From Methylobacterium ajmalii (GTDB lineage Bacteria > Pseudomonadota > Alphaproteobacteria > Rhizobiales > Beijerinckiaceae), in contig NZ_JACWCT010000027.1 in NCBI RefSeq assembly GCF_016613415.1, positions 1 through 64,000 on the forward strand: a DNA stretch of 64,000 nucleotides. The letters run 5' to 3'. The notes beneath the pieces were generated by a model. The model was not told where the DNA came from. It did not search any database and worked only from the letters and a program-made list of their open reading frames with translations. The position numbers and the translations under genes were made by a program. Positions 33,701 through 41,738 of the stretch are shown here, one piece after another (the first letter of the stretch is position 1; every line of letters starts with the position of its first letter).

Positions 33701-36031
33701 GATGCCGAGCACCGGGCCCGCCGGCAGGATCGGCAGGGTCACGCTGCGCTGCACCGCCCGGCCGCCGGGCTCGCCGACCTGGAGCGATACCTTGGCCTCG
33801 AACGGCCGCGGCCCGCCGATTGCCGGCACCGGCGCCCGCACGGTGGCGCGCCCCTGCGGGTCGGTGGCGACGGGCGCGTCGAGCTCCGCCGTCACCGGCT
33901 CGATGCGCTCGTCGTCGAGGCCGGTCGAGAAATCCTCGAAGCCCTTGATGCCGGTGCGGGCGGCCGGCTGTACCGCGACCGCGCCGGTGACGGAGAGGCC
34001 GGCCCCGGGCGCGCCGTAGAGGTAGCGCGCGCTCACCGCCACCGTCGCGGGCTCGCCCGGGCGCAGCGCCGCCTCGGCGGGGGTGAGCGTCACGTCGAGG
34101 CGCTCGGGCACGTAATCCTCGACCAGGAAGCTCGCCTCGCCGACCGGCGCCGCCTTCGGGTCGGTATAGGCCGCGACCCGCCAGGTGCCGGCCTGCGCCC
34201 CGGGGAGCAGCGGCAACGAGACCGCGCGGCCGCCCAGGCCGCCATCCGCCGCCTGGACCCGGCGGTACTCGACCCCGTCCGGGCGCTTGGCCACCAGGGT
34301 GAGCGGCAGGGCCGGGATCGCCGCGCCCTTGGCGTCGCGCAAGAGCGCGGTGAGCTGCACCGTCTCGCCGGAGCGGTAGACCCCGCGCTCGGGGTAGAGG
34401 TAGGCCTCGGCCGCGCCCGGCGCCGGCCGGCCCTTCACGCCGCGATCGGCGAGGTCGAAGGCGCTCAGCGACAGATCGAGGAAGCCGTAATCCTCGCCGA
34501 GCCGCGCCACGACGAGGCTCGGACTGGCCCCGCCCTCGCCGCGGGACAGCCCCGGATCGAAGGCGGCATGGCCTTGCGCGTCGGTCGCGCGGGTCGCCAG
34601 CACCTCGTTGTTGCGGGCGACGAGGCGGATCTCGGCCCCCTTCAGCACCCCGGCCGAGGCCAGCGAGCGGGCGAGCACATGGATCCCGTCCGGGCCCTTG
34701 AAGGCGGTGAGGCCGAGATCCGAGACCACGAACCACTGCGTCGCCTCGGTCTCGTAGCCGCCCTCCTCGTCGGCGAGCGCCGCGGTGCCGCTCGGGCGCG
34801 CCGACATCACGTAGAGGCCGGGCTCGATCCTGCCGACCGCCTGCAGGACCGGGAAGGCGGTCACCGCCTCGCGGTTCACCTCCGCGGGCGCGGTGTCGAG
34901 CGTGCCCTTCCAGACCCGCTGGCCACGCTCGCGGGCGATGGTGCGCAGGCCGCTGCCCGAGAGCTGCGATAAAAATTCGTCGGTGCGAAGCGCCGGCAGG
35001 AGGCCGCGGTCGCCTATCCGCACCACCTCGACGTCGAGCTTCGGCGCGTTGACCGAGATGAGTGGCACCCCGGCCTGGCCGGTGCGGGGCAGCACGTAGT
35101 TGCGCCCGGTGAAGCGGGCCTGCGGGCTGCGGTCGCGGACGTAGAGGTCGTAATCGGCGGCCTTGCGCAGGCTCTCGCCGACGCTCGACGGCAGGCCCTG
35201 GCGCAGCACCACCCCGTAGCGCTCGCCGTGGCGCAAGCCGTCGACGCAGACTTGCTGCCCCTGCGCCGTCACGGCGGCGTCGCCGGTTCCCGACACGGCG
35301 ACGAAGGGGGCGATCTCGGTCTTCGGGTCGAGGGCCTCCGAGAAGGTGAAGCAGGCCCGCGGCGCGGCGGCGTCGGAATCGACCTTGTAGTCGAGCACCC
35401 GGAAGCCGTGGGCGTCGCGCAGGGCCTCGTAGGTCTTGGCGGTCTCCGCGTCGCGGGCGAGCGCCAGGCTCGCCGCATAGGCCTCGAGCGCCGGACGCCA
35501 GCTCTCCTGCTTGGCCTGGGCGGCGCCGAGCAGAGCGAGCGCCCTGGCCTCGTCGGCCGGCGAGGTCGCGCGCTGGTAGGCCAGGTAGGCGCCGGCCCGG
35601 GCCTCGGTCTTCAGCGTCTGGTTGGTCTCGTAATCGTCGTTCTCGGCGCCGTTGGCGGCCTCCGCGAGGGCGTACCAGTTGCGCCAGTCGGCCGGCTCGG
35701 CCACGGCGGCGCGGCGGAAGGCGACGAGCGCCCCGTCGAGGTCGTCCTTGGTGCGCGCGGTCTCCGCCTCGCGGCGCCACTGCGCCGCGGTCTTGGCCCC
35801 CGCTCCGCCCTCGCCCTGCAGCCGGGCTTCGAGGCGAACCGCGTCGCTGGCGAGGGCGGGGCGGACGTAGCTCTTGGGGACCTGGCTCTTGGGCGCCGAC
35901 TGGACCAGGGCGGCGCGGCGGGGGGCCGGGCCCGCCGGCTGCTGGGCCGCGGCCGGACCGAACGCCAGGACCGTGGCCGAGAGACCCGCCAGGAAGCCGG
36001 CGACGTGCCCGACCCGGGTGATGATCGTCAT
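30719..36031 (-). CDS. Alpha-2-macroglobulin family protein with thioester motif
   Basis: A 1770-residue periplasmic protein of bacterial alpha-2-macroglobulin type. A signal peptide (about 1-30, ends GPAAAQQ) has no lipobox Cys. Repeated MG (macroglobulin) beta domains follow, including segments such as PERGVYRSGETVQLTALLRD. The thioester motif YPYGCTEQ has Cys1315, Glu1317 and Gln1318, and the alpha-helical thioester domain and a C-terminal receptor-like domain come after it. Such proteins trap invading proteases by cleavage of a bait region and covalent thioester attachment. The E. coli homologue pairs with penicillin-binding protein PbpC; no pbpC is near here. It is divergent from the gene at 36269. 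Confidence 0.93.
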   Translation of the reverse strand: MTIITRVGHVAGFLAGLSATVLAFGPAAAQQPAGPAPRRAALVQSAPKSQVPKSYVRPALASDAVRLEARLQGEGGAGAKTAAQWRREAETARTKDDLDGALVAFRRAAVAEPADWRNWYALAEAANGAENDDYETNQTLKTEARAGAYLAYQRATSPADEARALALLGAAQAKQESWRPALEAYAASLALARDAETAKTYEALRDAHGFRVLDYKVDSDAAAPRACFTFSEALDPKTEIAPFVAVSGTGDAAVTAQGQQVCVDGLRHGERYGVVLRQGLPSSVGESLRKAADYDLYVRDRSPQARFTGRNYVLPRTGQAGVPLISVNAPKLDVEVVRIGDRGLLPALRTDEFLSQLSGSGLRTIARERGQRVWKGTLDTAPAEVNREAVTAFPVLQAVGRIEPGLYVMSARPSGTAALADEEGGYETEATQWFVVSDLGLTAFKGPDGIHVLARSLASAGVLKGAEIRLVARNNEVLATRATDAQGHAAFDPGLSRGEGGASPSLVVARLGEDYGFLDLSLSAFDLADRGVKGRPAPGAAEAYLYPERGVYRSGETVQLTALLRDAKGAAIPALPLTLVAKRPDGVEYRRVQAADGGLGGRAVSLPLLPGAQAGTWRVAAYTDPKAAPVGEASFLVEDYVPERLDVTLTPAEAALRPGEPATVAVSARYLYGAPGAGLSVTGAVAVQPAARTGIKGFEDFSTGLDDERIEPVTAELDAPVATDPQGRATVRAPVPAIGGPRPFEAKVSLQVGEPGGRAVQRSVTLPILPAGPVLGIRKTFGALREGASATFEVAAARPDGTRLQAEATWTLLRVERRYQWYRADGRWAYEPVKTTTKVASGRAALESGTPAKLAMPVDLGTYRLEVRAPGFEAASLSFGVGWSGGESADAPDLLDLTLDSESYASGTTLKAQLRPRFAGTATVAVVSDKVQEIRTLDLPATGATVEIPVKPEWGAGAYLVATAYRPLDQAAKRLPGRAMGLAWFGIDRDARTLGVALEAPEKVRPRGELRLPIRLTGLKAGEEARVVVAAVDVGILNLTRYATPDPFGFFFGQKALSAEIRDLYGYLIDGMQGTLGAIRSGGDAGGAELDGAPPAQAPLARYSGVVTVGPDGRAEVSFPLPAFNGTARVMATAWSAARVGAASADVVIRDPVVASGTLPRFLAVGDRSRLHVALDNVEGAAGDYAVDVDLAGPAIAPAGALTRSLPLAAGGRTSVEIPLTAAGPGLARVDLRLTGPGLTEPAGQSFTLAIQPGTGTLLRREVRTLEPGASLTLSGDLLAEVIPGTGAVTLAASPLSGIDVPALLLALDRYPYGCTEQVVSRALPLLSVNRLAALSQLGLDGTADERVRSAIDRVLSRQDASGAFGLWSAGNAEDLWLTAYATDFLTRAKEKGFAVPPPALILALDRLRNTVANANDVTEGGLDLAYAAYVLARNGRPVMGDLRYLADTKLAAFSTPLARGQIAAALALLGDRTRARTAFEAAVAALKAERDAGTYRADYGSRLRDGAGLIALAAETGIARDAIGPLGTVVGEERTSGRATSTQEQAWMVLAAAELAKDTATDAKETPALALDGAPVAGALYRTFPGAALDTRPVTVTNRGSTPVPISLGISGNPAVPEPAAAKGYTVERSYHRLDGSPADLAQLRQNDRLVVVLKVTEAKASAGRLLLVDRLPAGLEIDNPKLLDADATAGLAWAKSDVKPTHTEFRDDRFVAAYDRDPSQSAFFSVAYTVRAVTPGRYVHPAATIEDMYRPERYGRTAFGTLEVGAAR

Positions 36032-36268
36032 GACCGGCCTGTCCCCATTTCCTCGCCCGGCCGGAGCCTAGTGCAGCGTGCGGCCGCGGTGCAATCCGAC
36101 CTCGCGCCGGTTCGGATGGAATTCGCGGGCTTTCGCGGTGGCGCGAGATCTTGCGCCGACCACGCTTTGCTTTTCTCGAGCCTGCCGGCCGGTCCGCGAC
36201 GCCGGCGGGACCCTGGAAGTCCGGCGCCGCCTCTGCCAAGGTCGGGCATCGATCTTCCGGAGAGCCCG

Positions 36269-37738
36269 ATGCCGCGCCCCGCCCGCCTGCTCGCCGCCGG
36301 TCTGCTGCCGCTCCTCGCCGGCGGGATCTCCATCGCCCACGCGCAGGCGCCGCTACCGGGCGGCGCGCCCGCCGCGACTGTACCCGCCGCGGGTGCGCCC
36401 GCCGCCAAGGCCCCTGCGCCGCGTCCCGCCGGGCCGACGGCGCCCGATCCGGCCTTCGAGGCGGCCCGCGCCGCCTTCGAGGCCCGGCCCGAGGCCGAGC
36501 GGCGGGCGGTGCAGGACGCCCTGGTCTGGGCCGGCAGCTACAACAGCGTCGTCACCGGCACCTTCGGCCGGCGCACCTACGAGGCGATCGGGGCCTGGCA
36601 GTCCCGGGGCGGCGCTGCCTCTGCGACCGGCGTCTTGGACGAGGCTGGCCGCGGAGCCCTGCTGGCGGCCGGGGAGGCCGCCCGCAAGGCGGCGCGCTTC
36701 ACCGTCGCGGCCGATCCCGCGACCGGCCTCGTCCTCGGGATACCGGAGCGGCTGCTGTCGAAGCGCAGCCGCATCGCCGGCGGCACCCGCTGGCAGAGCC
36801 CGGACGGGCGCGTCACCCTCGACACCCGGGCCTACGCTCCCGGCGAGGCCGACCTCGACACCCTCCACGCCCAGGCCGCCGCGGCGACGCCCGAGCGCAA
36901 GGTGACCTACAGCCTCAAGCGCCCGGACTTCACCGTGGTCACCGGCGAGACGCCGACGGGCAAGTTCTACATCCGCACCGCCGCCGGGGCCGCCGGCCTG
37001 CGCGGCTTCACCCTCTCGTACGACAAGGGCTCGGCCCGGGAGATGGACCGGCTGGTGATCGCCATCGCCAACAGCTTCGTGCCGTTTCCGGGCGAGTCCG
37101 CGCCGCCCCCGCCGCGCCCGATGGCCGCCACGGCGCCGGATCCTGGCGCCAAGGGGCCGGCACCGGCCGGCCTAGCCGCACCCGTAGCCGGGCCTGTCGC
37201 CGCCACCGGGATCGTCGTCGGCCCCCGCCGGGTCGTCGCGGTGCTGCCGGCCGCCTGTTCGGCGCCGCGGATCGCCGGCGAGCCGGCCCGGATCCTGCGG
37301 CGCGACGAGGCCGCCGGCCTCGTGCTCCTCGAAGGACAAGCTCCGGCGGGCGCCGCCCTCGCCCTCGCGGCCGCGCCGCCGAGGCCCGAGGAGGCCGTGG
37401 TCGTGGTCGCCGCGGGGGCGGAGGGACCGACCGTGACGACCGGAGAGATCGCGGCCGGCGGCGTGCTCGCCCCGCTCCAGCCGGGGGCGGCCGGCGCGCC
37501 GGTCCTCGACCGGGCGGGACGCCTCCTCGGCCTCGTCGCCCGCCTGCCGGCCCAGCCGCGCCTCGTCGCCGGCATCGTGCCGCCGCTCACCCATCCGCTC
37601 GTCGGGGCGGCGGCGCTGAAGGCGCTGCTCGGCGCGGAGGCCCCGGCCTCGCCCGCGAGCGAGGCAAAGCCGCTCACCGCCGGGGCGATCGCGGGCCGCG
37701 TCGCCGGGGCGGTGGTGGCCCTGCGCTGCGGGCCGTGA
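36269..37738 (+). CDS. Exported protein with degenerate trypsin-like domain
   Basis: A 489-residue protein. It has a signal peptide (1-26, ends AHAQA), a Pro/Ala-rich linker (about 27-60), a helical segment resembling a peptidoglycan-binding domain (about 65-130; GTFGRRTYEAIGAWQ is typical) and a middle domain (to about 285). The C-terminal domain (about 310-470) has the shape of a DegP/trypsin-like protease: RRDEAAGLVLLEG and GAPVLDRAGRLLGLVAR. The catalytic GNSGGP is replaced by GAAGAP, and the expected His and Asp are not found, so it is probably inactive. Divergent from the alpha-2-macroglobulin gene across 237 bases. Confidence 0.75.
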   Translation: MPRPARLLAAGLLPLLAGGISIAHAQAPLPGGAPAATVPAAGAPAAKAPAPRPAGPTAPDPAFEAARAAFEARPEAERRAVQDALVWAGSYNSVVTGTFGRRTYEAIGAWQSRGGAASATGVLDEAGRGALLAAGEAARKAARFTVAADPATGLVLGIPERLLSKRSRIAGGTRWQSPDGRVTLDTRAYAPGEADLDTLHAQAAAATPERKVTYSLKRPDFTVVTGETPTGKFYIRTAAGAAGLRGFTLSYDKGSAREMDRLVIAIANSFVPFPGESAPPPPRPMAATAPDPGAKGPAPAGLAAPVAGPVAATGIVVGPRRVVAVLPAACSAPRIAGEPARILRRDEAAGLVLLEGQAPAGAALALAAAPPRPEEAVVVVAAGAEGPTVTTGEIAAGGVLAPLQPGAAGAPVLDRAGRLLGLVARLPAQPRLVAGIVPPLTHPLVGAAALKALLGAEAPASPASEAKPLTAGAIAGRVAGAVVALRCGP

Positions 37739-37750
37739 GCCCGTTCGCGG

Positions 37751-38545
37751 TCAGCCGGCGCGCCTGTCCCGGGCGCGGGCGACGATCCGGCGCTCGTAGT
37801 GCTTGGCGACCCGCAGGTGGCGCGAGATCGCGTAGTTCATCGCCAGCAGGAAGCCGTAGGCGCCGCGCAGGCAGTGGCGTCGGCCGAGATAGGCCTTGAG
37901 GAAGTTGCCCGGCAATTCGACGAAGAGCCGCCAGGTCGGCAGGCGCACGCCGCGGGCCTCGAGGTCGTCGGCCTGCTGGTCGGAATAGCGGTTGAGCTTG
38001 GCGAGCTGGTCGCCGAGCGAGCGGACCGAGAAGTGGTGGATCACCCCGCGCAGCCGCCCGGTCGTGACGCCCGCCTCGAGGTCGACCCGGTCGTGCACCG
38101 GCGAGGGCGAGTAGCGGCCGCGATCCCGGCGGTAGAGCCGCACCGGCCACAGCGTGTAGGCGAAGCGGTGTGGCCTGACCTCGCCGGGAAACACCTCGGC
38201 GATGCCGACCGCGTAGGCCGGATGCGGCGGCTCGCCCGCGGCGAAGAGCCGGCGGATCTCGGCGCCGAGTTCGGGCGGCACCACCTCGTCGGCGTCGAGG
38301 TTCAGCATCCAGACGTGGCGGCACTGCTCCTCGGCGAAGCGCTTCTGCGGCCCGTAGCCGGGCCAGTCGCGGGCGATCACCCGGGCGCCGTAGGAGGCGG
38401 CCAGCGCCTGCGTGCCGTCGGTCGAGCCCGAATCGACCACGATCAGGTCGTCGGTCAGGTCGCGCACCGCCGCCAGGGTGGCGCCGAGGCGGTCGGCCTC
38501 GTTGCGGGCGATGAGGAAGATCGAGAGGGGGAGGGGGGCGACCAT
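37751..38545 (-). CDS. Family 2 glycosyltransferase (WaaE/KdtX-like)
   Basis: A 264-residue GT-A enzyme. LSIFLIARNEADRLGATLAAV starts the nucleotide-sugar fold. DLIVVDSGSTDGT and the metal-binding DAD in LNLDADEVVP follow. The length and the C-terminal region (YLGRRHCLRGAYGFLLAMNYAISRHL) match lipopolysaccharide-core or heptose-related glycosyltransferases of the WaaE type. It is probably membrane-associated on the cytoplasmic side. It ends 13 bases from the end of the convergent exported-protein gene. No other envelope-sugar genes are adjacent. Confidence 0.88.
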   Translation of the reverse strand: MVAPLPLSIFLIARNEADRLGATLAAVRDLTDDLIVVDSGSTDGTQALAASYGARVIARDWPGYGPQKRFAEEQCRHVWMLNLDADEVVPPELGAEIRRLFAAGEPPHPAYAVGIAEVFPGEVRPHRFAYTLWPVRLYRRDRGRYSPSPVHDRVDLEAGVTTGRLRGVIHHFSVRSLGDQLAKLNRYSDQQADDLEARGVRLPTWRLFVELPGNFLKAYLGRRHCLRGAYGFLLAMNYAISRHLRVAKHYERRIVARARDRRAG

Positions 38546-38830
38546 GGACCGATGCGGGGAGGGCCCGTCCTCGCGGGAAGCGCCGGGGAGCCGTCGCCGG
38601 CTCTAGAGCACATCGCGGCGCTTCGGATAAGCGGTCCGGGACCCGAGCCCGGCCGGCCGCTGCGCATCCCGCCTGTACCGTGCCCTGGCGGCAACGGGTG
38701 GGACACAATCGGCCGGTTGCGCCCGGTGCCGCATTGGCGCCGCACGGAATTGGCTCATCCTTAAGAAGCGCCCGCGAGAATCGGGCACGAGCGAATCGGC
38801 CGGGGGTTCCGGCGGGCGGGGGAGCGGGTC

Positions 38831-40120
38831 GTGGTGATGGGGGTTCTCGTGCGGGGCCGGGTCGTGGCCGGCCTGCTCGTCCTCGCGGCCGGGCTCGGCG
38901 CCTGCGCGGGCGCGCCGAAGGGCGTACTGGCGCCGGTCGCCGCCACGGTGCCGGGCGCCTCGACCGTCGACATGCTGGTCGCCACCACCCGCAAGACCGC
39001 CGCCAACCCGGGCGAGATGTATTCCGGCGACCGCGGGCCGGAGCTGTCCTACGCCGACATCACCGTCTCGATCCCGCCGGACGCGGTGCGCACCCCCGGC
39101 ACCGTGCAGTGGCCCAAGGAACTGCCCGGCAACCCCGCCACCGATTTCGTGACCCTCAAGGCCGAGACCCTGGACCGGCCCGAGGCGGCGGCGCGCCTGC
39201 GCCGCAACGCGGCCCGCACGGGCAAGCGCAACGTGCTGGTGTTCGTCCACGGCTTCAACAACCGCTTCGAGGACGCGGTCTACCGCTTCGCCCAGATCGT
39301 GCACGACACCCGGGCCGACGTGGTGCCGGTGCTGTTCACCTGGCCGTCCCGCGGCAGCGTGCTCGCCTACGGCTACGACCGGGAGAGCACCAACTATTCC
39401 CGCAACGCGCTCGAGGGCGTGCTGCGCCGCCTCGCCCAGAACCCGGAGGTCGGCGAGGTCACGGTGCTGGCCCACTCGATGGGCAACTGGCTGGTGCTCG
39501 AATCCCTGCGACAGATGGCGATCCGCGACGGGCGGGTGGCCCCGAAGATCCGCGACGTGGTGCTGGCCGCCCCCGATGTCGACGTCGATCTCGCCCGCGA
39601 GGCGTTCCGCGACATGGGCCCGGGCCGGCCGCGCCTGAGCCTGTTCGTGTCGCAGGACGACAACGCGCTCGCGGTCTCGCGCCTGGTCTGGGGCGGGGCC
39701 GGCGCGCGGCTCGGGGCCATCGACCCGACGGCCGAGCCCTACCGCACCGAGCTCGCCCGCGAGAACATCGCGGTCCTCAACCTCACCGCGATGAAGGGCA
39801 GCGATGCCCTCAACCACGGCAAGTTCGCCGGCAGCCCGCAGCTCGTGGCGCTCCTCGGCAACCGCCTGGCGCAGGGGCAGACGATCACCGATTCCCGCGT
39901 CGGCCTCTCCGACCGCATCGTCCAGATCACCGCGGGCGCCGCCGCCACGGTCGGCACCGCCGCGGGCCTCGCGGTCTCGGCCCCGGTCGCGGTGGTGGAC
40001 GCCCAGAGCCGCGAGACCTACGGCGAGCACCTGCGCTCCCTCGGCCAGGGCCTCGGCGACACCGCGGAGGGCGCGGTGGACCTCGCGACGGCGCCGGCCC
40101 GGGCGCTCGGGGGGCGGTGA
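38831..40120 (+). CDS. Alpha/beta-hydrolase lipoprotein (DUF900)
   Basis: A 429-residue protein with a lipoprotein leader (VAGLLVLAAGLGAC, lipid Cys at about 25). A DUF900-type hydrolase domain follows: VFVHGFNNRFEDAV carries the oxyanion region, VLAHSMGNW the nucleophile Ser elbow, and a late Asp sits in LSLFVSQDDNAL. It lacks a clear final catalytic His by eye. The C-terminal region (from about 350) is Ala-rich with a hydrophobic stretch. GTG at 38831 has GGAG at good spacing; an in-frame ATG six bases on is possible. Probably anchored in the outer or inner membrane, substrate unknown. Confidence 0.85.
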   Translation: MVMGVLVRGRVVAGLLVLAAGLGACAGAPKGVLAPVAATVPGASTVDMLVATTRKTAANPGEMYSGDRGPELSYADITVSIPPDAVRTPGTVQWPKELPGNPATDFVTLKAETLDRPEAAARLRRNAARTGKRNVLVFVHGFNNRFEDAVYRFAQIVHDTRADVVPVLFTWPSRGSVLAYGYDRESTNYSRNALEGVLRRLAQNPEVGEVTVLAHSMGNWLVLESLRQMAIRDGRVAPKIRDVVLAAPDVDVDLAREAFRDMGPGRPRLSLFVSQDDNALAVSRLVWGGAGARLGAIDPTAEPYRTELARENIAVLNLTAMKGSDALNHGKFAGSPQLVALLGNRLAQGQTITDSRVGLSDRIVQITAGAAATVGTAAGLAVSAPVAVVDAQSRETYGEHLRSLGQGLGDTAEGAVDLATAPARALGGR

Positions 40121-40227
40121 GGGCGGTGGCAGCCCGCGCCGACTCGGCGTAACCAGGGCGGCAGACGAGATCCGGCCCTCCGGCGCACCCGCGCCGGGGC
40201 AGCCGGACACCCGGGAGGCCGACCCCC

Positions 40228-41235
40228 ATGCTTCATCTCACGCGCCGCAGCCTCATGGCGGGCGCCGCCGCCACGGTCGTCGCGGCACCCCACGTTCGGG
40301 CGCAGGGCGGAGGCTTGCGGCTCAAATGCGGGGTCGTCACGCCCGACGCCCATCCGGCGACGATCCGCCTGCGCGAGGCGGCCGAGAAGGTCGCCAAGGA
40401 GACGAGCGGCGCCGTCGAGGTCGCGATCTTCCCCAACGGGCAGCTCGGCTCGGATGCCGACATGCTGAGCCAGCTGCGTTCCGGCGCGCTGGAGATGTTC
40501 GCGCAATCCTCCTCCAACCTCGCGACGCTGGTGCCCCGCGCCTCGCTCATCAATGTCGCCTTCGCGTGGAGCGGCTACGACAAGGTCTGGCCGGCCCTCG
40601 ACGGCGAACTCGGCGCCTACATCCGGGGCGAGATCGCCAAGGCCAGCCTCGTGCCGTTCGAGCGGATGTGGGACAACGGCTTCCGCCAGACAACGACCAG
40701 CACCCGGCCGATCGCGAGCCCGGCCGATTTCGACGGCCTGAAGCTCCGGGTGCCGAACAGCGCGCTGTTCACCTCGGCGTTCCGGGCGCTCGGCGCCGCG
40801 CCGGTGGCGCTGAACTTCTCGGAGGCCTACTCGGCGCTCCAGACCAAGGTGGTGGACGGGCAGGAGAACCCGCTCGCCATCATCACGAGCTTCAAGCTCG
40901 CCGAGGTGCAGAAGTACCTCTCCTTCACCAACCACATCTGGGACGGGTTCTGGCTGATGTCCGGCCAGCGGACCTGGTCGCGCCTGCCCGGCGACGTGAA
41001 GGTGGTGCTGGCCCGCCACTTCGACGCCGCCGCCCTCGACCAGCGCCGCGACATCGCGAGCCAGGGCGACACCATGCGCGCGGCACTCGGCAAGGCGGGT
41101 TTCGCGATCAACGACGCTCCGCCCGCGCCCTTCCAGGACCGGCTGCGGGCTGCCGGGTTCTACGCCGAGTGGAAGGGGAAGTACGGGGCCGAGGCCTGGG
41201 GCCACCTGGAGAAGTTCGCCGGGGCGGTGTCGTAG
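40228..41235 (+). CDS. TRAP transporter solute-binding protein (DctP-like)
   Basis: A 335-residue periplasmic binding protein with a Tat-like leader (LTRRSLMAGAAATVVAAP). Two lobes of the DctP family follow, containing FPNGQLGSDADMLSQLRSGAL, LRVPNSALFTSAFRALGAAPV and TKVVDGQENPLAI. The conserved Arg in LKLRVPN is the carboxylate ligand of the family, so a carboxylic acid is the likely cargo. No DctQ or DctM membrane subunit is nearby, so it is an orphan in this window. The tartrate dehydratase gene 500 bases away raises the idea of tartrate or a related acid, but the strands differ. Confidence 0.9.
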   Translation: MLHLTRRSLMAGAAATVVAAPHVRAQGGGLRLKCGVVTPDAHPATIRLREAAEKVAKETSGAVEVAIFPNGQLGSDADMLSQLRSGALEMFAQSSSNLATLVPRASLINVAFAWSGYDKVWPALDGELGAYIRGEIAKASLVPFERMWDNGFRQTTTSTRPIASPADFDGLKLRVPNSALFTSAFRALGAAPVALNFSEAYSALQTKVVDGQENPLAIITSFKLAEVQKYLSFTNHIWDGFWLMSGQRTWSRLPGDVKVVLARHFDAAALDQRRDIASQGDTMRAALGKAGFAINDAPPAPFQDRLRAAGFYAEWKGKYGAEAWGHLEKFAGAVS

Positions 41236-41246
41236 CAGGCGCGCGA

Positions 41247-41738
41247 TCAGGAGGCCGGGTCGTCCGGGCGCATCGCCACGTAGGCCGTCCGGCGGCCCGG
41301 CACGAAGCCGACCCCCTCGTAGAACGCGTGGACCCGCGGGTCGGCGCGCCCGCTCTGCATCAGGACGTGGTGGCAGCCCCGCGCCCAGGCCTCGGCGAGG
41401 GCTGCCCGGACAACGGCCCGGTCGTGCCCGCGCCCGCGATGCGCGGGGTGGGTCACGACGTTCTCCAGGAAGCCGTGGGCGCGTCCGCCGCGCAGGAGAT
41501 TCGGTGCGCTGACGAACATGCAGGTCGCCGCGAGACCTCCGCCGGTGTCCGCGTCGGAGACGAAGATCGCGACGCCGGGATGCGTTAGGCTTTCCCGCCA
41601 CAGGCGTCCGGCCGATTCCGCGGGCGCGGCGGCGCTGACCTCGGACGCGGCAAACAGTGCCAGGAGCGCCGGCAGGTCAGCCAGGCGGGCGGGCCGGGCG
41701 GCGATCGTCCTCGCGCGCCCGGACCCACCCGGCGTCAC
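41247..41738 (-). CDS. GNAT-family N-acetyltransferase
   Basis: A 163-residue acetyltransferase. ENVVTHPAHRGRGHDRAVV (about 91-109) is motif A with RGRG, the acetyl-CoA loop. ARGCHHVLMQSGRADPRVHAFYEGVGFV is motif B. It is coupled to the tartrate dehydratase gene by a 4-base overlap (ATGA), so it may modify a compound of that pathway or be incidental. It is convergent with the TRAP binding protein, 11 bases apart. Confidence 0.88.
   Translation of the reverse strand: MTPGGSGRARTIAARPARLADLPALLALFAASEVSAAAPAESAGRLWRESLTHPGVAIFVSDADTGGGLAATCMFVSAPNLLRGGRAHGFLENVVTHPAHRGRGHDRAVVRAALAEAWARGCHHVLMQSGRADPRVHAFYEGVGFVPGRRTAYVAMRPDDPAS

Noticed and set aside
30806-34972. 1388-codon plus-strand frame antisense to the alpha-2-macroglobulin gene
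   Set aside because: Composition is that of an antisense shadow (Arg, Gly, Ala, His), with no domain motif.
30462-36239. 1925-codon frame on the minus strand overlapping the alpha-2-macroglobulin gene
   Set aside because: It is an Arg/Gly/Ala-rich shadow frame typical of high-G+C genes; the 1770-codon frame carries the signal peptide and thioester motif.
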